A stretch of DNA of 64,000 nucleotides from Pseudomonas oryzagri (GTDB taxonomy: Bacteria; Pseudomonadota; Gammaproteobacteria; Pseudomonadales; Pseudomonadaceae): contig NZ_JAJHPU010000046.1 of the NCBI RefSeq assembly GCF_020831405.1, positions 55,262 to 119,261 of the forward strand. Direction: 5' to 3'. A model generated the notes under the pieces. It made no database searches and was not told the origin of the DNA. It worked only from the letters and a program-made list of their open reading frames with translations. Every line of letters begins with the position of its first letter. The stretch's first letter is position 1. Shown here in pieces: positions 19,404-29,889 of this stretch. Both the position numbers and the translations under genes were made by a program.

Positions 19404-19847
19404 TCAGGGGCGTTGCAGTTGTTCGATGGCGGCTTCCAGGGCCAGGCGGTAGCCGCTGGCGCCGAGGCCGCAGATCACGCCTACCGCCACGTCCGAGAAG
19501 TAGGAGTGGTGGCGGAAGGGTTCGCGTTTGTGCACGTTCGACAGGTGAACTTCGATGAATGGGATGCTCACCGCCAGCAGCGCGTCACGTAGCGCGACGC
19601 TGGTATGGGTGAAAGCCGCCGGGTTGATGATGATGAAGTCGATGCCTTCGCCGCGCGCGGCGTGGATGCGCTCGATCAGTTCGTACTCGGCGTTGCTCTG
19701 CAGGTGCAGCAGGTGGTGGCCGGCGGCACGGGCGCGGGCCTCCAGGTCGGCGTTGATGTCGGCGAGCGTGGTGGCGCCGTAGACGCCCGGCTCGCGGGTG
19801 CCCAGCAGGTTCAGGTTGGGGCCGTGCAGCACCAGGAAGGTGGCCAT
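19404..19847 (-). CDS. aroQ: 3-dehydroquinate dehydratase, type II
   Basis: A 147-residue dodecameric enzyme of the shikimate pathway that converts 3-dehydroquinate to 3-dehydroshikimate. Visible features are the start [16 protein letters not shown], the flexible loop with the catalytic tyrosine (PGVYG), and the histidine region [17 protein letters not shown]. It is the first gene of aroQ-accB-accC; the gap to accB is 19 bp. Confidence 0.97.
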   Translation of the reverse strand: MATFLVLHGPNLNLLGTREPGVYGATTLADINADLEARARAAGHHLLHLQSNAEYELIERIHAARGEGIDFIIINPAAFTHTSVALRDALLAVSIPFIEVHLSNVHKREPFRHHSYFSDVAVGVICGLGASGYRLALEAAIEQLQRP

Positions 19848-19898
19848 TTGGGCAGTCCTGTCAGGGGTGGGGGCAGAAAAGTTGCGGGAATATGCCGG

Positions 19899-19932
19899 AA
19901 AACCCGGGGGACTGTCCAGCGCCGCGGGTTTT
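19899..19932 (-). terminator. Terminator after dsbD
   Basis: AAAACCCG (19899-19906) and CGGGTTTT (19925-19932) pair around an 18-nt loop, with T residues on both sides. It lies 48 bp past the dsbD stop and could work in both directions. Confidence 0.5.
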
Positions 19933-19980
19933 TGCCGTAGATGGCCGCAAGATGGCTGACGATGGCCGGAATCGGCCCCC

Positions 19981-21807
19981 TCAGAAACGCGCCGCGGCCT
20001 GTTCCAGACGGGCGGCGAAGGCGGCGGCGTCGATCTCGCCGACCACCCGCAGGTCCTGCCACTCGCTGCCGTTGGCGGCGAACAGCAGGATCGCCGGCGG
20101 GCCGAACAGCCGGTAGCGATCGAGCAGCGCGCGTTGTTCCGGGCTGCTGGCGGTGATATCGAAGCGCACCAGCTGCCAGGCGGCCAGCTGCGGGGCGACC
20201 TGCGGCGCCTCGAGCACTTCGCGCTCGATCACCTTGCAGCTGATGCACCAGTCGGCGTACCAGTCGAGCAGCAGCGGCCGGCCGGCGCTGCTCGCCGCGG
20301 CGAAGGCGGCGTCCAGTTCGGCGGGGGTGCTGATGGTCTGCCAGGCGCCATGCGCGGCGACCGGCGTGGCGCCGGCCGGGTTTTGCGCCAGCGCCGGGCG
20401 GCCGAGCGGACGCAGCGGGTCGCTTTCCCCGCGCAGCGCGCCGACCCAGGCGGCCAGCGCGTAGACCAGCAGCAGCAGGCCGAACAGCTGGGCGACGCGC
20501 TGGCGGTGGGTCTTGGGAATCCACTCCAGGGCGCCGAGGTTGAGCCCCACGCCGCCGGCCAAGAGGCCCCACAGCGCCAGGCTGAGCTGGCCGGGCAGCA
20601 CGCGCTCGAGCAGCCAGATCGCCACGCCGAGCAGCAGCACGCCGAAGGCGTTGCGCACCGAGGTCATCCACACCCCCGAGCGCGGCAGCAGGGCGCCGCC
20701 GCCGGTGGCGAACAGCACCAGCGGCGCGCCCATGCCAAGGCCCAAGGCAAACAGCTTGAGGCCGCCGCCGAGGGCGTCGCCGCTGGTGCTGATGTACAGC
20801 AGGGCGCCGGCCAGCGGCGCCGATACGCAGGGCGATACCAGCAGGCTGGAGAACACGCCGAGCAGCGCGGCGCCGAGAATCGAGCCGCCGCGGGTGTGGC
20901 CGGCCAGGCGGTCGAGCGGCTCGCGGATGAAGGCCGGCAGGCGCAGCTCGTAGACGCCGAACATGGCCAGGGCGAAGGCGGCGAAGAACAGCGCGAAGGG
21001 CGCGAGCACCCACGGCGACTGCAGGCGCGCCTGCAGGTTGAGTTCGGCGCCGAACAGGCCCATCAGCGCGCCGAGCACGGCGAAGCAGGCGGCCATCGGC
21101 AGTACGTAGGCCAACGACAGGATCAGGCCGCGGGCGCCGCCGACCTGGCCGCGCAGCACCACCCCCGAGAGGATCGGCAGCATCGGCAGCACGCAGGGGG
21201 TGAAGGTCAGGCCGAGGCCGGCGAGGAAGAACAGCGCCAGTTCGCGCCAGTTCCAGGCGGCGGCTTGGTCGGCGGCGGGCGGATTGGCGGCGGTCGTCGC
21301 GGCGCCGGCCGCTGGGCTGGCGGCAGGGGCGGCGGCACCCGGCTTGCCGGCGATGGCCAGCGTGGCGGTTTCCGGCGGATAGCACAGGCCCTGGTCGGCG
21401 CAGCCCTGATAGGTGACGCGCAGGCTGAACGGCTGCCCGGAGGGATTGGCGATCGGCACCTCCATGTCGGTCACGCCGTAGTACACCTCGACGTCGCCGA
21501 AGTACTCGTCGTGCTTGGCCTTGCCCGCCGGCAGTCCCGGCTCGCCCGCGACCAGGCCGGCCGGTTCGCTCTGCACCTGGAAGCGGTGGCGATACAGGTA
21601 GTAGCCCTCGGCGTTGACGAAGCGCAGCTTCACCCGCCGGTCATCGGCCTCGACCACACTGAGCTGGAAGGCCTCGGCCACCGGCAGGAAGTCGCTGCTG
21701 TTGTTCAGCGGCGCGCCGCCCAGCACGGGGGAGGGCCGAGCGTCGAACAGTCCGGCGCTGGCCGGCAGGGTGAACAGCAGCAGAAGCAGGAGCAGCAGGC
21801 GAGGCAT
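19981..21807 (-). CDS. dsbD: Thiol:disulfide interchange protein DsbD
   Basis: A 608-residue inner-membrane protein that passes electrons from cytoplasmic thioredoxin to periplasmic thiols. It has a signal peptide (1-18), a periplasmic alpha domain with a cysteine pair ([11 protein letters not shown]), an eight-helix beta domain with cysteines in [10 protein letters not shown] and [10 protein letters not shown], and a C-terminal thioredoxin-like gamma domain with the active site WCISC. The CISC pair differs from the commoner CVAC. The ATG at 21807 opens the signal peptide; a longer frame upstream has no signal. It is divergent from the DUF2333 gene. Confidence 0.95.
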   Translation of the reverse strand: MPRLLLLLLLLFTLPASAGLFDARPSPVLGGAPLNNSSDFLPVAEAFQLSVVEADDRRVKLRFVNAEGYYLYRHRFQVQSEPAGLVAGEPGLPAGKAKHDEYFGDVEVYYGVTDMEVPIANPSGQPFSLRVTYQGCADQGLCYPPETATLAIAGKPGAAAPAASPAAGAATTAANPPAADQAAAWNWRELALFFLAGLGLTFTPCVLPMLPILSGVVLRGQVGGARGLILSLAYVLPMAACFAVLGALMGLFGAELNLQARLQSPWVLAPFALFFAAFALAMFGVYELRLPAFIREPLDRLAGHTRGGSILGAALLGVFSSLLVSPCVSAPLAGALLYISTSGDALGGGLKLFALGLGMGAPLVLFATGGGALLPRSGVWMTSVRNAFGVLLLGVAIWLLERVLPGQLSLALWGLLAGGVGLNLGALEWIPKTHRQRVAQLFGLLLLVYALAAWVGALRGESDPLRPLGRPALAQNPAGATPVAAHGAWQTISTPAELDAAFAAASSAGRPLLLDWYADWCISCKVIEREVLEAPQVAPQLAAWQLVRFDITASSPEQRALLDRYRLFGPPAILLFAANGSEWQDLRVVGEIDAAAFAARLEQAAARF

Positions 21808-21992
21808 TGCGGTCTCTCGTTCGGGAACGCCGGCATGATACCGGAAAGGCGCCGGCAACCCAGCTGCGGCAGATGGCCGTGCTTTTCTGCCGACGCCCGG
21901 CGCGCCCATGCTTTATAGTGCAAGGCAACGTGTAGCCGCCTGCGCGGGGCTGCCAGGCTGAAATCGTTTCCCGTGAGTTTAAGGACCAAGCC

Positions 21993-23039
21993 ATGCTGGA
22001 CTGGAAGAATAAGGTCGGCGCCATGCGCGACAGTGTCGACGATTCGGTGGAGGGCGCGCGCAGCTATTTCGGTGGTATCTGGGCCAGCCGCGCGGTCGGC
22101 GGCGTGGTCGGCGTCTACCTGCTCGGCGCCCTGGTGGTCGGCTGGTACTGGAGCCTGGAGCCCGAGCTGTTCCCGGTGCAGCAGAGCGCCCAGGCCGCCG
22201 CGGAGCGGGCGCAGGTCAAGCTGGTACCCGGCTACACCACCGTGTCGACCCTGAAGAACGTCGCCACCACCCTGCTCGACAAGCCGGGCGGCTACCTGTC
22301 CAACGACCTGGCGCCGCCGGGGCTGTGGCTCGACAACATGCCCAACTGGGAGTACGGCGCCCTGGTCCAGGTGCGCGACCTGTCGCGCGCGCTGCGCAAG
22401 GATTTTGCCCGCTCGCAGTCGCAGTCCACCGAGGACGCCGATCTGGCCAAGGCCGAGCCGAAGTTCAACTTCGACAACAAGAGCTGGGCGCTGCCGGCCA
22501 GCGAGCAGGAGTACCGCGAGGGCATCGCGCTGCTCACCCGCTTCCAGAACCGTCTCACCGATCCGGCCCAGCCGGCGCAGTTCTACGCCCGTGCCGACAA
22601 CCTGCGCAACTGGCTGGCCGACGTCGAGACCCGCCTGGGCTCGCTGTCGCAGCGGCTGTCCGCCAGCGTCGGCCAGCTGCGCCTGCACACCGACACCGAC
22701 CCCGGCGTGGCGGCGGGCAGCGAGGAGATCATCAAGACGCCCTGGCTGCAGATCGACAACGTGTTCTACGAGGCGCGCGGCCAGGCCTGGGCGCTGTCGC
22801 ACTTCCTGCGCGCGATCGAGGTCGACTTCGCCGACGTGCTGGCCAAGAAGAACGCCACGGTCAGCGTGCGGCAGATCATCCGCGAGCTGGAGGCCGCGCA
22901 GGCGCCGCTGTGGAGCCCGATGGTGCTCAACGGCGACGGCTTCGGCGTGCTGGCCAACCACTCGCTGGTGATGGCCAACTACATCTCGCGCGCCAACGCG
23001 GCGATCATCGACCTGCGCCAGCTGCTCGAGCAGGGTTGA
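21993..23039 (+). CDS. DUF2333 family inner-membrane protein
   Basis: A 348-residue protein with a single transmembrane helix at about 35-55 and a predicted periplasmic remainder. It belongs to the DUF2333 family, conserved in pseudomonads and relatives, with no established function. The gene starts an apparent unit with yciH (11-bp gap) and speA (58-bp gap). This order is the same as near dsbD in P. aeruginosa. A TATAGT hexamer at 21914-21919 may be its -10, but no good -35 was found. Confidence 0.82.
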   Translation: MLDWKNKVGAMRDSVDDSVEGARSYFGGIWASRAVGGVVGVYLLGALVVGWYWSLEPELFPVQQSAQAAAERAQVKLVPGYTTVSTLKNVATTLLDKPGGYLSNDLAPPGLWLDNMPNWEYGALVQVRDLSRALRKDFARSQSQSTEDADLAKAEPKFNFDNKSWALPASEQEYREGIALLTRFQNRLTDPAQPAQFYARADNLRNWLADVETRLGSLSQRLSASVGQLRLHTDTDPGVAAGSEEIIKTPWLQIDNVFYEARGQAWALSHFLRAIEVDFADVLAKKNATVSVRQIIRELEAAQAPLWSPMVLNGDGFGVLANHSLVMANYISRANAAIIDLRQLLEQG

Positions 23040-23049
23040 GGGGGCGGGC

Positions 23050-23421
23050 GTGAGCAAGAAGACATCCTCCTTCGCCAGTCTGGGCGGCCTGGTCTACTCC
23101 ACCGACGCCGGTCGCCACTGCCCGGACTGCGGCAAGCCGATCGGCGAGTGCGTCTGCGGCCAGCCGGTGATCCCGGCCGGCGACGGCATCGCCCGGGTGC
23201 GCCGCGAGACCAAGGGTCGCGGCGGCAAGACGGTGACCACGGTCAGCGGCGTGCCGCTGGCCGGCGACCCGCTCAAGGAGCTGGCCGCCGCGCTGAAGAA
23301 GCGCTGCGGCACCGGCGGAGCGCTCAAGGACGGGGTGATCGAGATCCAGGGCGATCACGTCGAGCTGCTCCTCGCCGAGTTGGGCAAGCGCGGTTTCACC
23401 GCGAAGAAGTCCGGCGGCTGA
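23050..23421 (+). CDS. yciH: SUI1/eIF1-family translation factor YciH
   Basis: A 123-residue protein with the SUI1 domain, related to eukaryotic eIF1; the bacterial form can influence start-site selection on the ribosome. The N-terminus holds a small cysteine cluster ([15 protein letters not shown]). Core SUI1 residues include [17 protein letters not shown] and the C-terminal region [11 protein letters not shown]. The start is GTG at 23050, 11 bp after the DUF2333 stop. Confidence 0.92.
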   Translation: MSKKTSSFASLGGLVYSTDAGRHCPDCGKPIGECVCGQPVIPAGDGIARVRRETKGRGGKTVTTVSGVPLAGDPLKELAAALKKRCGTGGALKDGVIEIQGDHVELLLAELGKRGFTAKKSGG

Positions 23422-23479
23422 CCCAGCGGGCTGCATCCGCCGCCGCGATCCACAGCCACGATCAGGGAGGGGCAGCAGC

Positions 23480-25363
23480 ATGAGCGACTGGAGCATCGAC
23501 GACAGCCGGCGGGTGTACGGCATCCGCCACTGGGGCGCCGGCTACTTCGCGATCAATCCTGCCGGCAACGTCGAGGTCCGTCCGCACGGTCCCCACGGCG
23601 CGCCGATCGACCTGCACCTGTTGGTCGAGCAGCTGCGCGCCGTCGGTCTCAGCCTGCCGCTCTTGGTGCGTTTCCCCAGCATCCTGCAGGACCGCGTGCG
23701 CCAGCTCACCGGCGCCTTCGACGCCAGCATCCTGCGCCTGGACTACCAGAGCGACTACACCGCGCTGTATCCGATCAAGGTCAACCAGCAGGAGGCGGTG
23801 GTGGAGAACATCATCGCCACCGAGAACGTCGCCATCGGCCTGGAGGCCGGCTCCAAGCCGGAGCTGATGGCGGTGCTGGCGCTGGCGCCGCGCGGCGGCA
23901 CCATCGTCTGCAACGGCTACAAGGACCGCGAGTTCATCCACTTGGCGCTGATCGGCCAGAAGCTCGGCCACAACCTGTTCGTGGTGATCGAGAAGGAATC
24001 GGAAGTGGCGCTGCTGATCGAGGAGGCCGCCGCCCTCGGCGTGCAGCCGCAGATCGGCCTGCGCGTGCGGCTGTCCTCGCTGGCCTCCAGCAAGTGGGCC
24101 GACACCGGCGGCGAGAAGGCCAAGTTCGGCCTGTCCGCCGCGCAGATCCTGCGCGTGGTCGAGCGCCTGCGCGGCGCCGGCCTCGACCAGGGCATCCGCC
24201 TGCTGCACTTCCACATGGGTTCGCAGATCGCCAACCTGGCCGACTACCGCAAGGGCTTTCGCGAGGCGATCCGCTACTACGCCGAGCTGCGCGACCTCGG
24301 CCTGCCGGTCGATCACGTCGACGTCGGCGGCGGCCTGGGCGTCGACTACGACGGCACCCACTCGCGCAACGCCAGCTCGATCAACTACGACCTCGAGGAT
24401 TACGCCGCCACGGTGGTCGGCATGCTCAAGGAGTTCTGCGACCGGCAGGGCCTGCCGCACCCGCACATCTTCTCCGAGAGCGGCCGGGCGATGACCGCCC
24501 ACCATGCCGTGCTGGTGGTGCAGGTCACCGACGTCGAGCGCCACGACGACCGGCTGCCCGAGCCGGGCGCGGGCGACGATCTTCCGGAGGTGCTGCAGGC
24601 GCTGGTCGAGCTGCTCGGCCCCACCGATCCGGAAATGGTCGCCGAGACCTACTGGCGGGCCACCCACCTGGTCGGCGAGGTGGCCGCGCAGTATTCGGCC
24701 GGCAAGCTGTCGCTGGCGCAGAAGGCGCTCGGCGAGCAGTGCTACTACGCCATCTGCCGGCGCCTGCACGACCAGCTCAAGGCGCGCCAGCGTTCGCACC
24801 GCCAGGTGCTCGACGAGCTCAACGACAAGCTGGCCGACAAGTACATCTGCAACTTCTCGGTGTTCCAGAGCCTGCCCGACACCTGGGCCATCGAGCAGAT
24901 CCTGCCGATCATGCCGATCCATCGCCTGGACGAGCAGCCCGGCCGGCGCGCCGTGCTGCAGGACCTGACCTGCGACTCCGACGGCAAGATTCGCCAGTAC
25001 GTCGATGAGCAGAGCATCGAGACCAGCCTGCCGGTGCACGAGCTGCGCGAGGGCGAGGACTACCTGCTCGGCGTATTCCTGGTCGGCGCCTACCAGGAGA
25101 TCCTCGGCGACATGCACAACCTGTTCGGCGACACCGACTCGGTGAACGTCTACCAGCGCAGCGACGGCAGCGTGTTCCACGCCGGCGTCGAAACCCACGA
25201 CACCATCGAGGACCTGCTGCGCTACGTGCACCTGGAGGCGAGCGAGCTGATGGCGCTGTACCGCGACAAGGTGGCCGGCGCCCCGCTCGGCGCCGCCGAG
25301 CGCACGCGCTTTCTCGACATCCTGCGCCTGGGCCTGACCCGCTCCTCGTACCTGGCGCCCTGA
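23480..25363 (+). CDS. speA: Biosynthetic arginine decarboxylase
   Basis: A 627-residue PLP enzyme that converts arginine to agmatine on the way to putrescine. It has the fold-type III PLP-lysine motif [15 protein letters not shown] near residue 97 and the glycine-rich phosphate site [13 protein letters not shown]. Length is normal for SpeA. A GGGAGGGGC ribosome site precedes the ATG. It follows yciH at 58 bp; palindromic repeats follow the stop. Confidence 0.97.
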   Translation: MSDWSIDDSRRVYGIRHWGAGYFAINPAGNVEVRPHGPHGAPIDLHLLVEQLRAVGLSLPLLVRFPSILQDRVRQLTGAFDASILRLDYQSDYTALYPIKVNQQEAVVENIIATENVAIGLEAGSKPELMAVLALAPRGGTIVCNGYKDREFIHLALIGQKLGHNLFVVIEKESEVALLIEEAAALGVQPQIGLRVRLSSLASSKWADTGGEKAKFGLSAAQILRVVERLRGAGLDQGIRLLHFHMGSQIANLADYRKGFREAIRYYAELRDLGLPVDHVDVGGGLGVDYDGTHSRNASSINYDLEDYAATVVGMLKEFCDRQGLPHPHIFSESGRAMTAHHAVLVVQVTDVERHDDRLPEPGAGDDLPEVLQALVELLGPTDPEMVAETYWRATHLVGEVAAQYSAGKLSLAQKALGEQCYYAICRRLHDQLKARQRSHRQVLDELNDKLADKYICNFSVFQSLPDTWAIEQILPIMPIHRLDEQPGRRAVLQDLTCDSDGKIRQYVDEQSIETSLPVHELREGEDYLLGVFLVGAYQEILGDMHNLFGDTDSVNVYQRSDGSVFHAGVETHDTIEDLLRYVHLEASELMALYRDKVAGAPLGAAERTRFLDILRLGLTRSSYLAP

Positions 25364-25377
25364 ATCGCGCCAGGATG

Positions 25378-25409
25378 TAGGGTGGACAACCGCGCAGCGT
25401 TGTCCACCA
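25378..25409. repeat. Palindromic repeat, family 2 (GGTGGACAAC variant)
   Basis: TAGGGTGGACAAC and GTTGTCCACC form a hairpin 14 bp after the speA stop. The A-to-C change in the left arm is matched by a T-to-G change in the right arm, so base pairing has been preserved relative to the copies near purD and prmA. Confidence 0.75.
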
Positions 25410-25475
25410 TGACCGGGCGCCAGCCGGCGTATGGGGCGGCAGAAGAGCGTTGCGCGAATCTTCCTGCGGTTCCGT

Positions 25476-25536
25476 TGTAGGGGCGAATTTATTCGCCAGC
25501 TCGGCCCCATCAGGCGAATGAATTCGCCCCTACAGC
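25476..25536. repeat. Palindromic repeat, family 3 (TGTAGGGGCGAATT type)
   Basis: Two inverted arms of 22-23 bp (TGTAGGGGCGAATTTATTCGCC at 25476-25497 written as its arms TGTAGGGGCGAAT / ATTCGCC, and its complement at 25513-25535) surround a short centre. This is the REP-like element common in many pseudomonads. It lies between the convergent speA and deacetylase-like genes and may serve both as a terminator. Confidence 0.8.
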
Positions 25537-25553
25537 GTTCAGCCGAGTGTCGC

Positions 25554-26468
25554 TCAGTCCAGCCCGAACTCCTCCCACACCCGCGCCGCGCTGTGGTGGA
25601 GGATGCCGTGGCGGCGCGCCAGCGCCTGGCGGTCGCGGTCGTAGCCGCCGCCGATCACGCAGGCCACCGGGATGTCGCGCTCCAGGCAGTGGCGCAGCAC
25701 CGCCAGGTCGCGCGCGGCGATGCCGGCGTCGCTCAGCTCGAGCAGGCCCAGCACGTCGTCGCGGTGCACGTCGACCCCGGCGTCGTAGAGCACCAGGTCC
25801 GGCTGGTAGAGCGGCAGCAGGTAGGCAAGGGCGTCGTCCACCGTCTTCAGGTAGGCGGCGTCGCCCATGCCGGCCGGCAACGGGATGTCCCAGTCGCTGT
25901 GCGCCTTGTGGGCCGGGAAGTTCTGCTGGCAGTGCAACGACACGGTCACCGCGGGGTGGCAGTCTGCCAACAGGCGCGCGGTGCCATCGCCCTGGTGCAC
26001 GTCGCAGTCGAAGATCAGCAGGCGCTGCACGCGGCCGCTGGCCAGCAGATGGCGGGCGACCACCGCCAGGTCGTTGAACACGCAAAACCCCGAAGGCCGG
26101 TCGTAGTCGGCGTGGTGGGTGCCGCCGGCCAGGTGACAGGCCAGACCCCGGGCCAGCGCAAGCTCGGCGGTGAGCAGCGAGCCGCCCTGGGCGCGCAGCG
26201 TGCGCCGCATCAGCTCCTCGCTCCACGGCAGGCCGAGGCGGCGCTGTTCGGCGGCGGACAGCTCGCCGGCCAGGAAGCGGGCGATGTAGGCCGGCTGGTG
26301 GGCGAGGGCGAGGATCTCCTGCGGACAGGGCGCCGGTGCGTGCCAGTCGGCGTGCGCCAGGCTGCTGCGCAGGTGCTCGTGCAGCAGGCGGTACTTCTCC
26401 ATTGGGAAGCGGTGTCCCTCGGGAAGTGGCGGGCTGTAGTCGGCGTGGTAGACCAGGGGCAGCGGCAT
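25554..26468 (-). CDS. Histone deacetylase-family hydrolase
   Basis: A 304-residue arginase/deacetylase-fold enzyme. Zinc ligands are visible in FDCDVHQGDGTA (Asp and His) and in YDAGVDVHRDD (Asp). The active-site histidine pair lies in GGTHHAD, and GGGYDRD is the C-terminal glycine loop. In bacteria this family includes acetylpolyamine amidohydrolases and acetoin-utilisation proteins, so the substrate is probably a small acetylated amine or lysine. The polyamine gene speA is nearby but convergent, a possible functional hint only. The start ATG at 26468 begins MPLPLVYHADYSPP. Confidence 0.85.
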   Translation of the reverse strand: MPLPLVYHADYSPPLPEGHRFPMEKYRLLHEHLRSSLAHADWHAPAPCPQEILALAHQPAYIARFLAGELSAAEQRRLGLPWSEELMRRTLRAQGGSLLTAELALARGLACHLAGGTHHADYDRPSGFCVFNDLAVVARHLLASGRVQRLLIFDCDVHQGDGTARLLADCHPAVTVSLHCQQNFPAHKAHSDWDIPLPAGMGDAAYLKTVDDALAYLLPLYQPDLVLYDAGVDVHRDDVLGLLELSDAGIAARDLAVLRHCLERDIPVACVIGGGYDRDRQALARRHGILHHSAARVWEEFGLD

Positions 26469-26703
26469 GGTTCGGCGATGGGCTGGGGATCTGCCGGCAT
26501 TATGCGCCGCCAGGCGGCGCCGCGCTGCGCCGGACGGGAAAGGCCGCCGCGATGGCGCGCAACTTGCGTACCACAAAGTGCTCGGCAGTGCCGGCGCAAA
26601 GTCTTTACCATTACGTCAATCGCCGAGGCCGCCCGCCTGCGCGCCCGGCCCCCCATCGACCGCAGCGGCCGACGCCTGCGCCGCTGCCCGCAAGGAGAAC
26701 CGC

Positions 26704-27576
26704 ATGACCCAAGTGCTCGACGAGCTGGTGGCCCTGCTCAGCCTGGAAACCATCGAGGAGAACCTGTTCCGCGGCGTCAGCCAGGATCTGGGCTTTCGCC
26801 AGCTGTTCGGCGGCCAGGTGATCGGCCAGTCGCTGTCGGCGGCCAGCCAGACGGTCAACGCCGACCGCCACATGCATTCGATGCACGCCTACTTCCTGCG
26901 TCCCGGCGATGCCACCCAGCCGGTGGTCTACCAGGTCGACCGCGTGCGCGACGGCGGCAGCTTCAATACCCGTCGCGTGCTGGCGATCCAGAAGGGACGG
27001 CCGATCTACAGCTGCAGCGTGTCCTTCCAGCAGGAAGAGGAGGGATTCAGTCACCAGGTGCCGCAGATGCCCGACGTGCCCGGCCCCGAGGAGCTGCTCT
27101 GCGAACAGGAGATCAGCCAGGCGGTCGGCTTCGAGCAGCCGGAGGGCATGCGCGAGCGGGTGCAGTTCGACATGCCGATCGAGATCCGTCCGGTCGACCC
27201 CAGCGACGTCGGCCATCCGCAGGCCCGCGCGCCGTTGAAGTACCTGTGGGTGCGCGCCGCCGGCGCGCTGCCGAACAACCCGGCGCTGCACAAGTACCTG
27301 ATGGCCTACGCCAGCGACTTCGGCCTGCTGACCACCGCGCTGCTGCCGCACGGCGTGTCGTTCTGGCAGCGCAACATGCAGATCGCCAGCCTCGACCATT
27401 CGCTGTGGTTCCACCGCAACGTGCGCGCCGACGAATGGCTGCTGTTCGCCCTCGACAGTCCCTGGGCCGGCAACGGTCGCGGCTTCACCCGCGGCAACAT
27501 CTTCAATCGCGCCGGCGAGCTGGTCGCCTCGGTGGTCCAGGAAGGGCTGATCCGCCAGCGTCCGGACTGGACGTAA
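26704..27576 (+). CDS. tesB: Acyl-CoA thioesterase II
   Basis: A 290-residue double-hotdog enzyme that hydrolyses medium- and long-chain acyl-CoA. Family segments are FGGQVIGQSLSAA, MHSMHAYFLRPGD near residue 60, and LDHSLWFHR with the catalytic aspartate near residue 225. The start has AAGGAG 6 bp upstream. It is divergent from the deacetylase-like gene across a 235-bp gap in which I recognise no clear promoter. The HAD phosphatase gene follows after 4 bp. Confidence 0.95.
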   Translation: MTQVLDELVALLSLETIEENLFRGVSQDLGFRQLFGGQVIGQSLSAASQTVNADRHMHSMHAYFLRPGDATQPVVYQVDRVRDGGSFNTRRVLAIQKGRPIYSCSVSFQQEEEGFSHQVPQMPDVPGPEELLCEQEISQAVGFEQPEGMRERVQFDMPIEIRPVDPSDVGHPQARAPLKYLWVRAAGALPNNPALHKYLMAYASDFGLLTTALLPHGVSFWQRNMQIASLDHSLWFHRNVRADEWLLFALDSPWAGNGRGFTRGNIFNRAGELVASVVQEGLIRQRPDWT

Positions 27577-27580
27577 GACG

Positions 27581-28180
27581 ATGGACGGGCGCGAGGCGGC
27601 GCAGCTGCGCCACTGGGTGTTCGACATGGACGGCACCCTGACCATCGCCGTGCACGACTTCGCGGCGATCCGCCGGGCGCTGGACATCCCGGCGCAGGAC
27701 GACATTCTCGAGTTCCTGGCGGGTCTGCCGGCGCATGAAGCGGCGGCCAGGCACGCCTGGCTGCTCGCCCACGAGCGCGAACTGGCCGAGGCGGCACGCC
27801 CGGCGCCGGGCGCGCCGGCGCTGGTGCGTGCGTTACACGAGCGCGGCTGTCGGCTCGGCATCCTCACCCGCAACGCACGGTCGCTGGCGCTGGTCACCCT
27901 GGAGGCCATCGGCCTGCTCGACTGCTTCGCGGTCGACGCCATCCTCGGCCGCGACGAGGCGCCGCCCAAGCCGCAGCCGCACGGCCTGCTGCAGCTGGCC
28001 GAGCGCTGGGCGGTGGCCCCTGGCGAGCTGGCGATGGTCGGCGACTTCGTCCACGACCTGTCCTGCGCCCGCGCCGCCGGCGCGCGCAGCGTGCTGGTCA
28101 ACCACGCGGCCAATCCCTGGCCGGAGCTGACCGACCTGTTCGCCCGCGACTGCGCGGAGCTGCAGCGCCTGCTCGGCTGA
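27581..28180 (+). CDS. HAD-superfamily hydrolase (phosphatase)
   Basis: A 199-residue HAD protein with all four motifs: FDMDGTLT (Asp nucleophile, about residue 15), ILTRN, the lysine in PPKPQP, and MVGDFVHDL. A small helical cap lies between motifs I and II. Such proteins remove phosphate from small metabolites; substrate cannot be predicted. It begins 4 bp after tesB, so the two are probably co-transcribed. Confidence 0.88.
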   Translation: MDGREAAQLRHWVFDMDGTLTIAVHDFAAIRRALDIPAQDDILEFLAGLPAHEAAARHAWLLAHERELAEAARPAPGAPALVRALHERGCRLGILTRNARSLALVTLEAIGLLDCFAVDAILGRDEAPPKPQPHGLLQLAERWAVAPGELAMVGDFVHDLSCARAAGARSVLVNHAANPWPELTDLFARDCAELQRLLG

Positions 28181-28198
28181 CGGCGGTGGTAGCCGGCG

Positions 28199-29050
28199 CT
28201 ACAGCCGGGCGCTGCGGAAGGTGTCGCAGCGCCCCGGCTCGCCGGCGTCGAAACCCAGCTTGAACCAGCGCACGCGCTGCGCCGAGGTGCCGTGGGTGAA
28301 GGCGTCCGGCACCACCTGGCCCTGGCTCTGGTGCTGCAGGCGGTCGTCGCCGATGGCGTTGGCGGCGTTCAGTGCCTCCTCCAGGTCGCCCGGCTCCAGC
28401 CAGTCGAGGCGGCGCTGGGCGTGGTGCGCCCAGACGCCGGCCAGGCAGTCGGCCTGCAGTTCCTGGCGTACCAGCAGGCCCTCTGCGCCCGCCACGGGCT
28501 CGCCGCGCTGACGGGCGGCGTCGACCCGCGCGGAGACGCCGAGCAGGGTCTGCACATGGTGGCCGACCTCATGGGCGATCACGTAGGCCTGGGCGAAGTC
28601 GCCGGCGGCGGCGAAGCGCCGCTCCAGCTCGCGGAAGAACTCGAGGTCGAGATACACCTGACGGTCGCCGGGGCAGTAGAAGGGGCCGACCGCCGCACTG
28701 GCGGAGCCGCAGGCCGAGCGCACGCTGCCACTGAACAGCACCAGGCTCGGCTCCGCGTACTGGCGCCCCTCGGCCTGGAACAGCGCGTGCCAGGTGTCCT
28801 CGGTGTCGCCGAGTACCGCGCGGACGAACTCGCTGGCCTCGTCGCCGGGCTGACCGCCGCCGCCCGGCGCCGGCTGCTGCTGCACCAGCTCGCCGCCGAT
28901 CTGGCCGAGGATCTGCAACGGATCCTTGCCCATCAGCAGGCCGATCACCACGATGGCGGCGATGCCGCCGAGGCTCAGCTTGCCGCCGCCGATACGCCCG
29001 CCGCGAGCGTCCACCACGTTGTCGCTGCGTCGTGCCCGTTTCCAGCGCAT
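28199..29050 (-). CDS. ypfJ: YpfJ-type neutral zinc metallopeptidase
   Basis: A 283-residue membrane-anchored protein. One transmembrane helix near residues 26-42 is followed by a conserved domain with the zinc motif HEVGHH and a downstream glutamate in RQELQADCLAG. Family members are predicted periplasmic peptidases of unknown substrate. The start MRWKRARRSDNVVDARGG is the family N-terminus. It converges with the HAD gene (18 bp) and is divergent from the DUF4345 gene. Confidence 0.88.
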   Translation of the reverse strand: MRWKRARRSDNVVDARGGRIGGGKLSLGGIAAIVVIGLLMGKDPLQILGQIGGELVQQQPAPGGGGQPGDEASEFVRAVLGDTEDTWHALFQAEGRQYAEPSLVLFSGSVRSACGSASAAVGPFYCPGDRQVYLDLEFFRELERRFAAAGDFAQAYVIAHEVGHHVQTLLGVSARVDAARQRGEPVAGAEGLLVRQELQADCLAGVWAHHAQRRLDWLEPGDLEEALNAANAIGDDRLQHQSQGQVVPDAFTHGTSAQRVRWFKLGFDAGEPGRCDTFRSARL

Positions 29051-29297
29051 TGTCGTTCTCCCGTCGCTCGCGGTGTCTGCCGCACTCCCTGTAGTGTTGC
29101 TGCCGGTCGCGCCACTGGCCAGGCCGGTCGTCCGTGGCCGCCCCCGCACCGCTAAGCGACGGTGGGAATTCCCGGGCCGGACGCTGGTCTTCAGGATTGT
29201 CGCGAGCACCGGCGGCGAATGCTGCCGGCGCCTATGCTCGTGGCAGGTCGCCCGGTTTTGCGCATGGCCGGGTTTCGTCGTCGCCAGGGAGATTGCC

Positions 29298-29672
29298 ATG
29301 CTGTTCGCCCGCCTGCTGCTGATCGTGCAGATCCTGTTCCTCACCGCCTACGGCCTGGCCTTCCTGCTGCGTCCCCACGAGATGGCCAACTTCAGCGGGC
29401 TGCTGACGATGCAGGCCGCCGCGGCCACCGACCTGCGCGCCTGGTACGGTGGCCTCGCGCTCGGCCTGGCACTCTATCTGCTGCTGGCGCTGCCCGCCGG
29501 GCAGCTGCGCCCGGCGTTGCTGCTGATGCTGCTGATCAACGTCATGCCGGCGCTGGCGCGCCTGCTCGGTCTGGCGCTGGATGGCGGCGCGGAGCAGACC
29601 TTCAACCTCTACCTCCTGCTCGGCGAGGTGGTTGCCGCGGGCCTGGCCTGGCTGGCGCTGCGCCGGGTCTGA
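29298..29672 (+). CDS. Small membrane protein, DUF4345-like
   Basis: A 124-residue, very hydrophobic protein with about four helices. The pattern RAWYGGLALGLAL in the middle fits the DUF4345 group of small integral membrane proteins of unknown role. The ATG at 29298 follows CAGGGAG with 7-nt spacing. It stands alone; 217 bp to the next gene contain only GC-rich sequence and the DUF3617 ribosome site. Confidence 0.7.
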   Translation: MLFARLLLIVQILFLTAYGLAFLLRPHEMANFSGLLTMQAAAATDLRAWYGGLALGLALYLLLALPAGQLRPALLLMLLINVMPALARLLGLALDGGAEQTFNLYLLLGEVVAAGLAWLALRRV

Positions 29673-29889
29673 GCGGAAGCGGCCGAGGCGTCGCAGCATT
29701 CCCTATGAGCGCCCGGCCGACCGGGATGGTCCCGGGGCTGTCGATGTGGCTTTCTCCGCAGCTCCTGGAGGGCTGTGGGGGCGCGCCTGCCGAATGCCGG
29801 GAGCGCCCCCGGCCGAGCCCTCTATCGAGAGGTCACAGCCGAGAGATCGCAGCTAGGCTTGCAGCAAGCAACCTTGAAAGGAGCCGGTC

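Noticed and set aside
25554..26468. True histone deacetylation role
   Set aside because: Bacteria lack histones in this group; the fold is shared by acetylpolyamine and other small-substrate hydrolases, so only the family name is kept.
25431..27641. A 736-codon plus-strand frame across the deacetylase-like gene and tesB
   Set aside because: It overlaps both certain genes in other frames and includes a palindromic repeat; composition is arginine- and glutamine-rich without domains.
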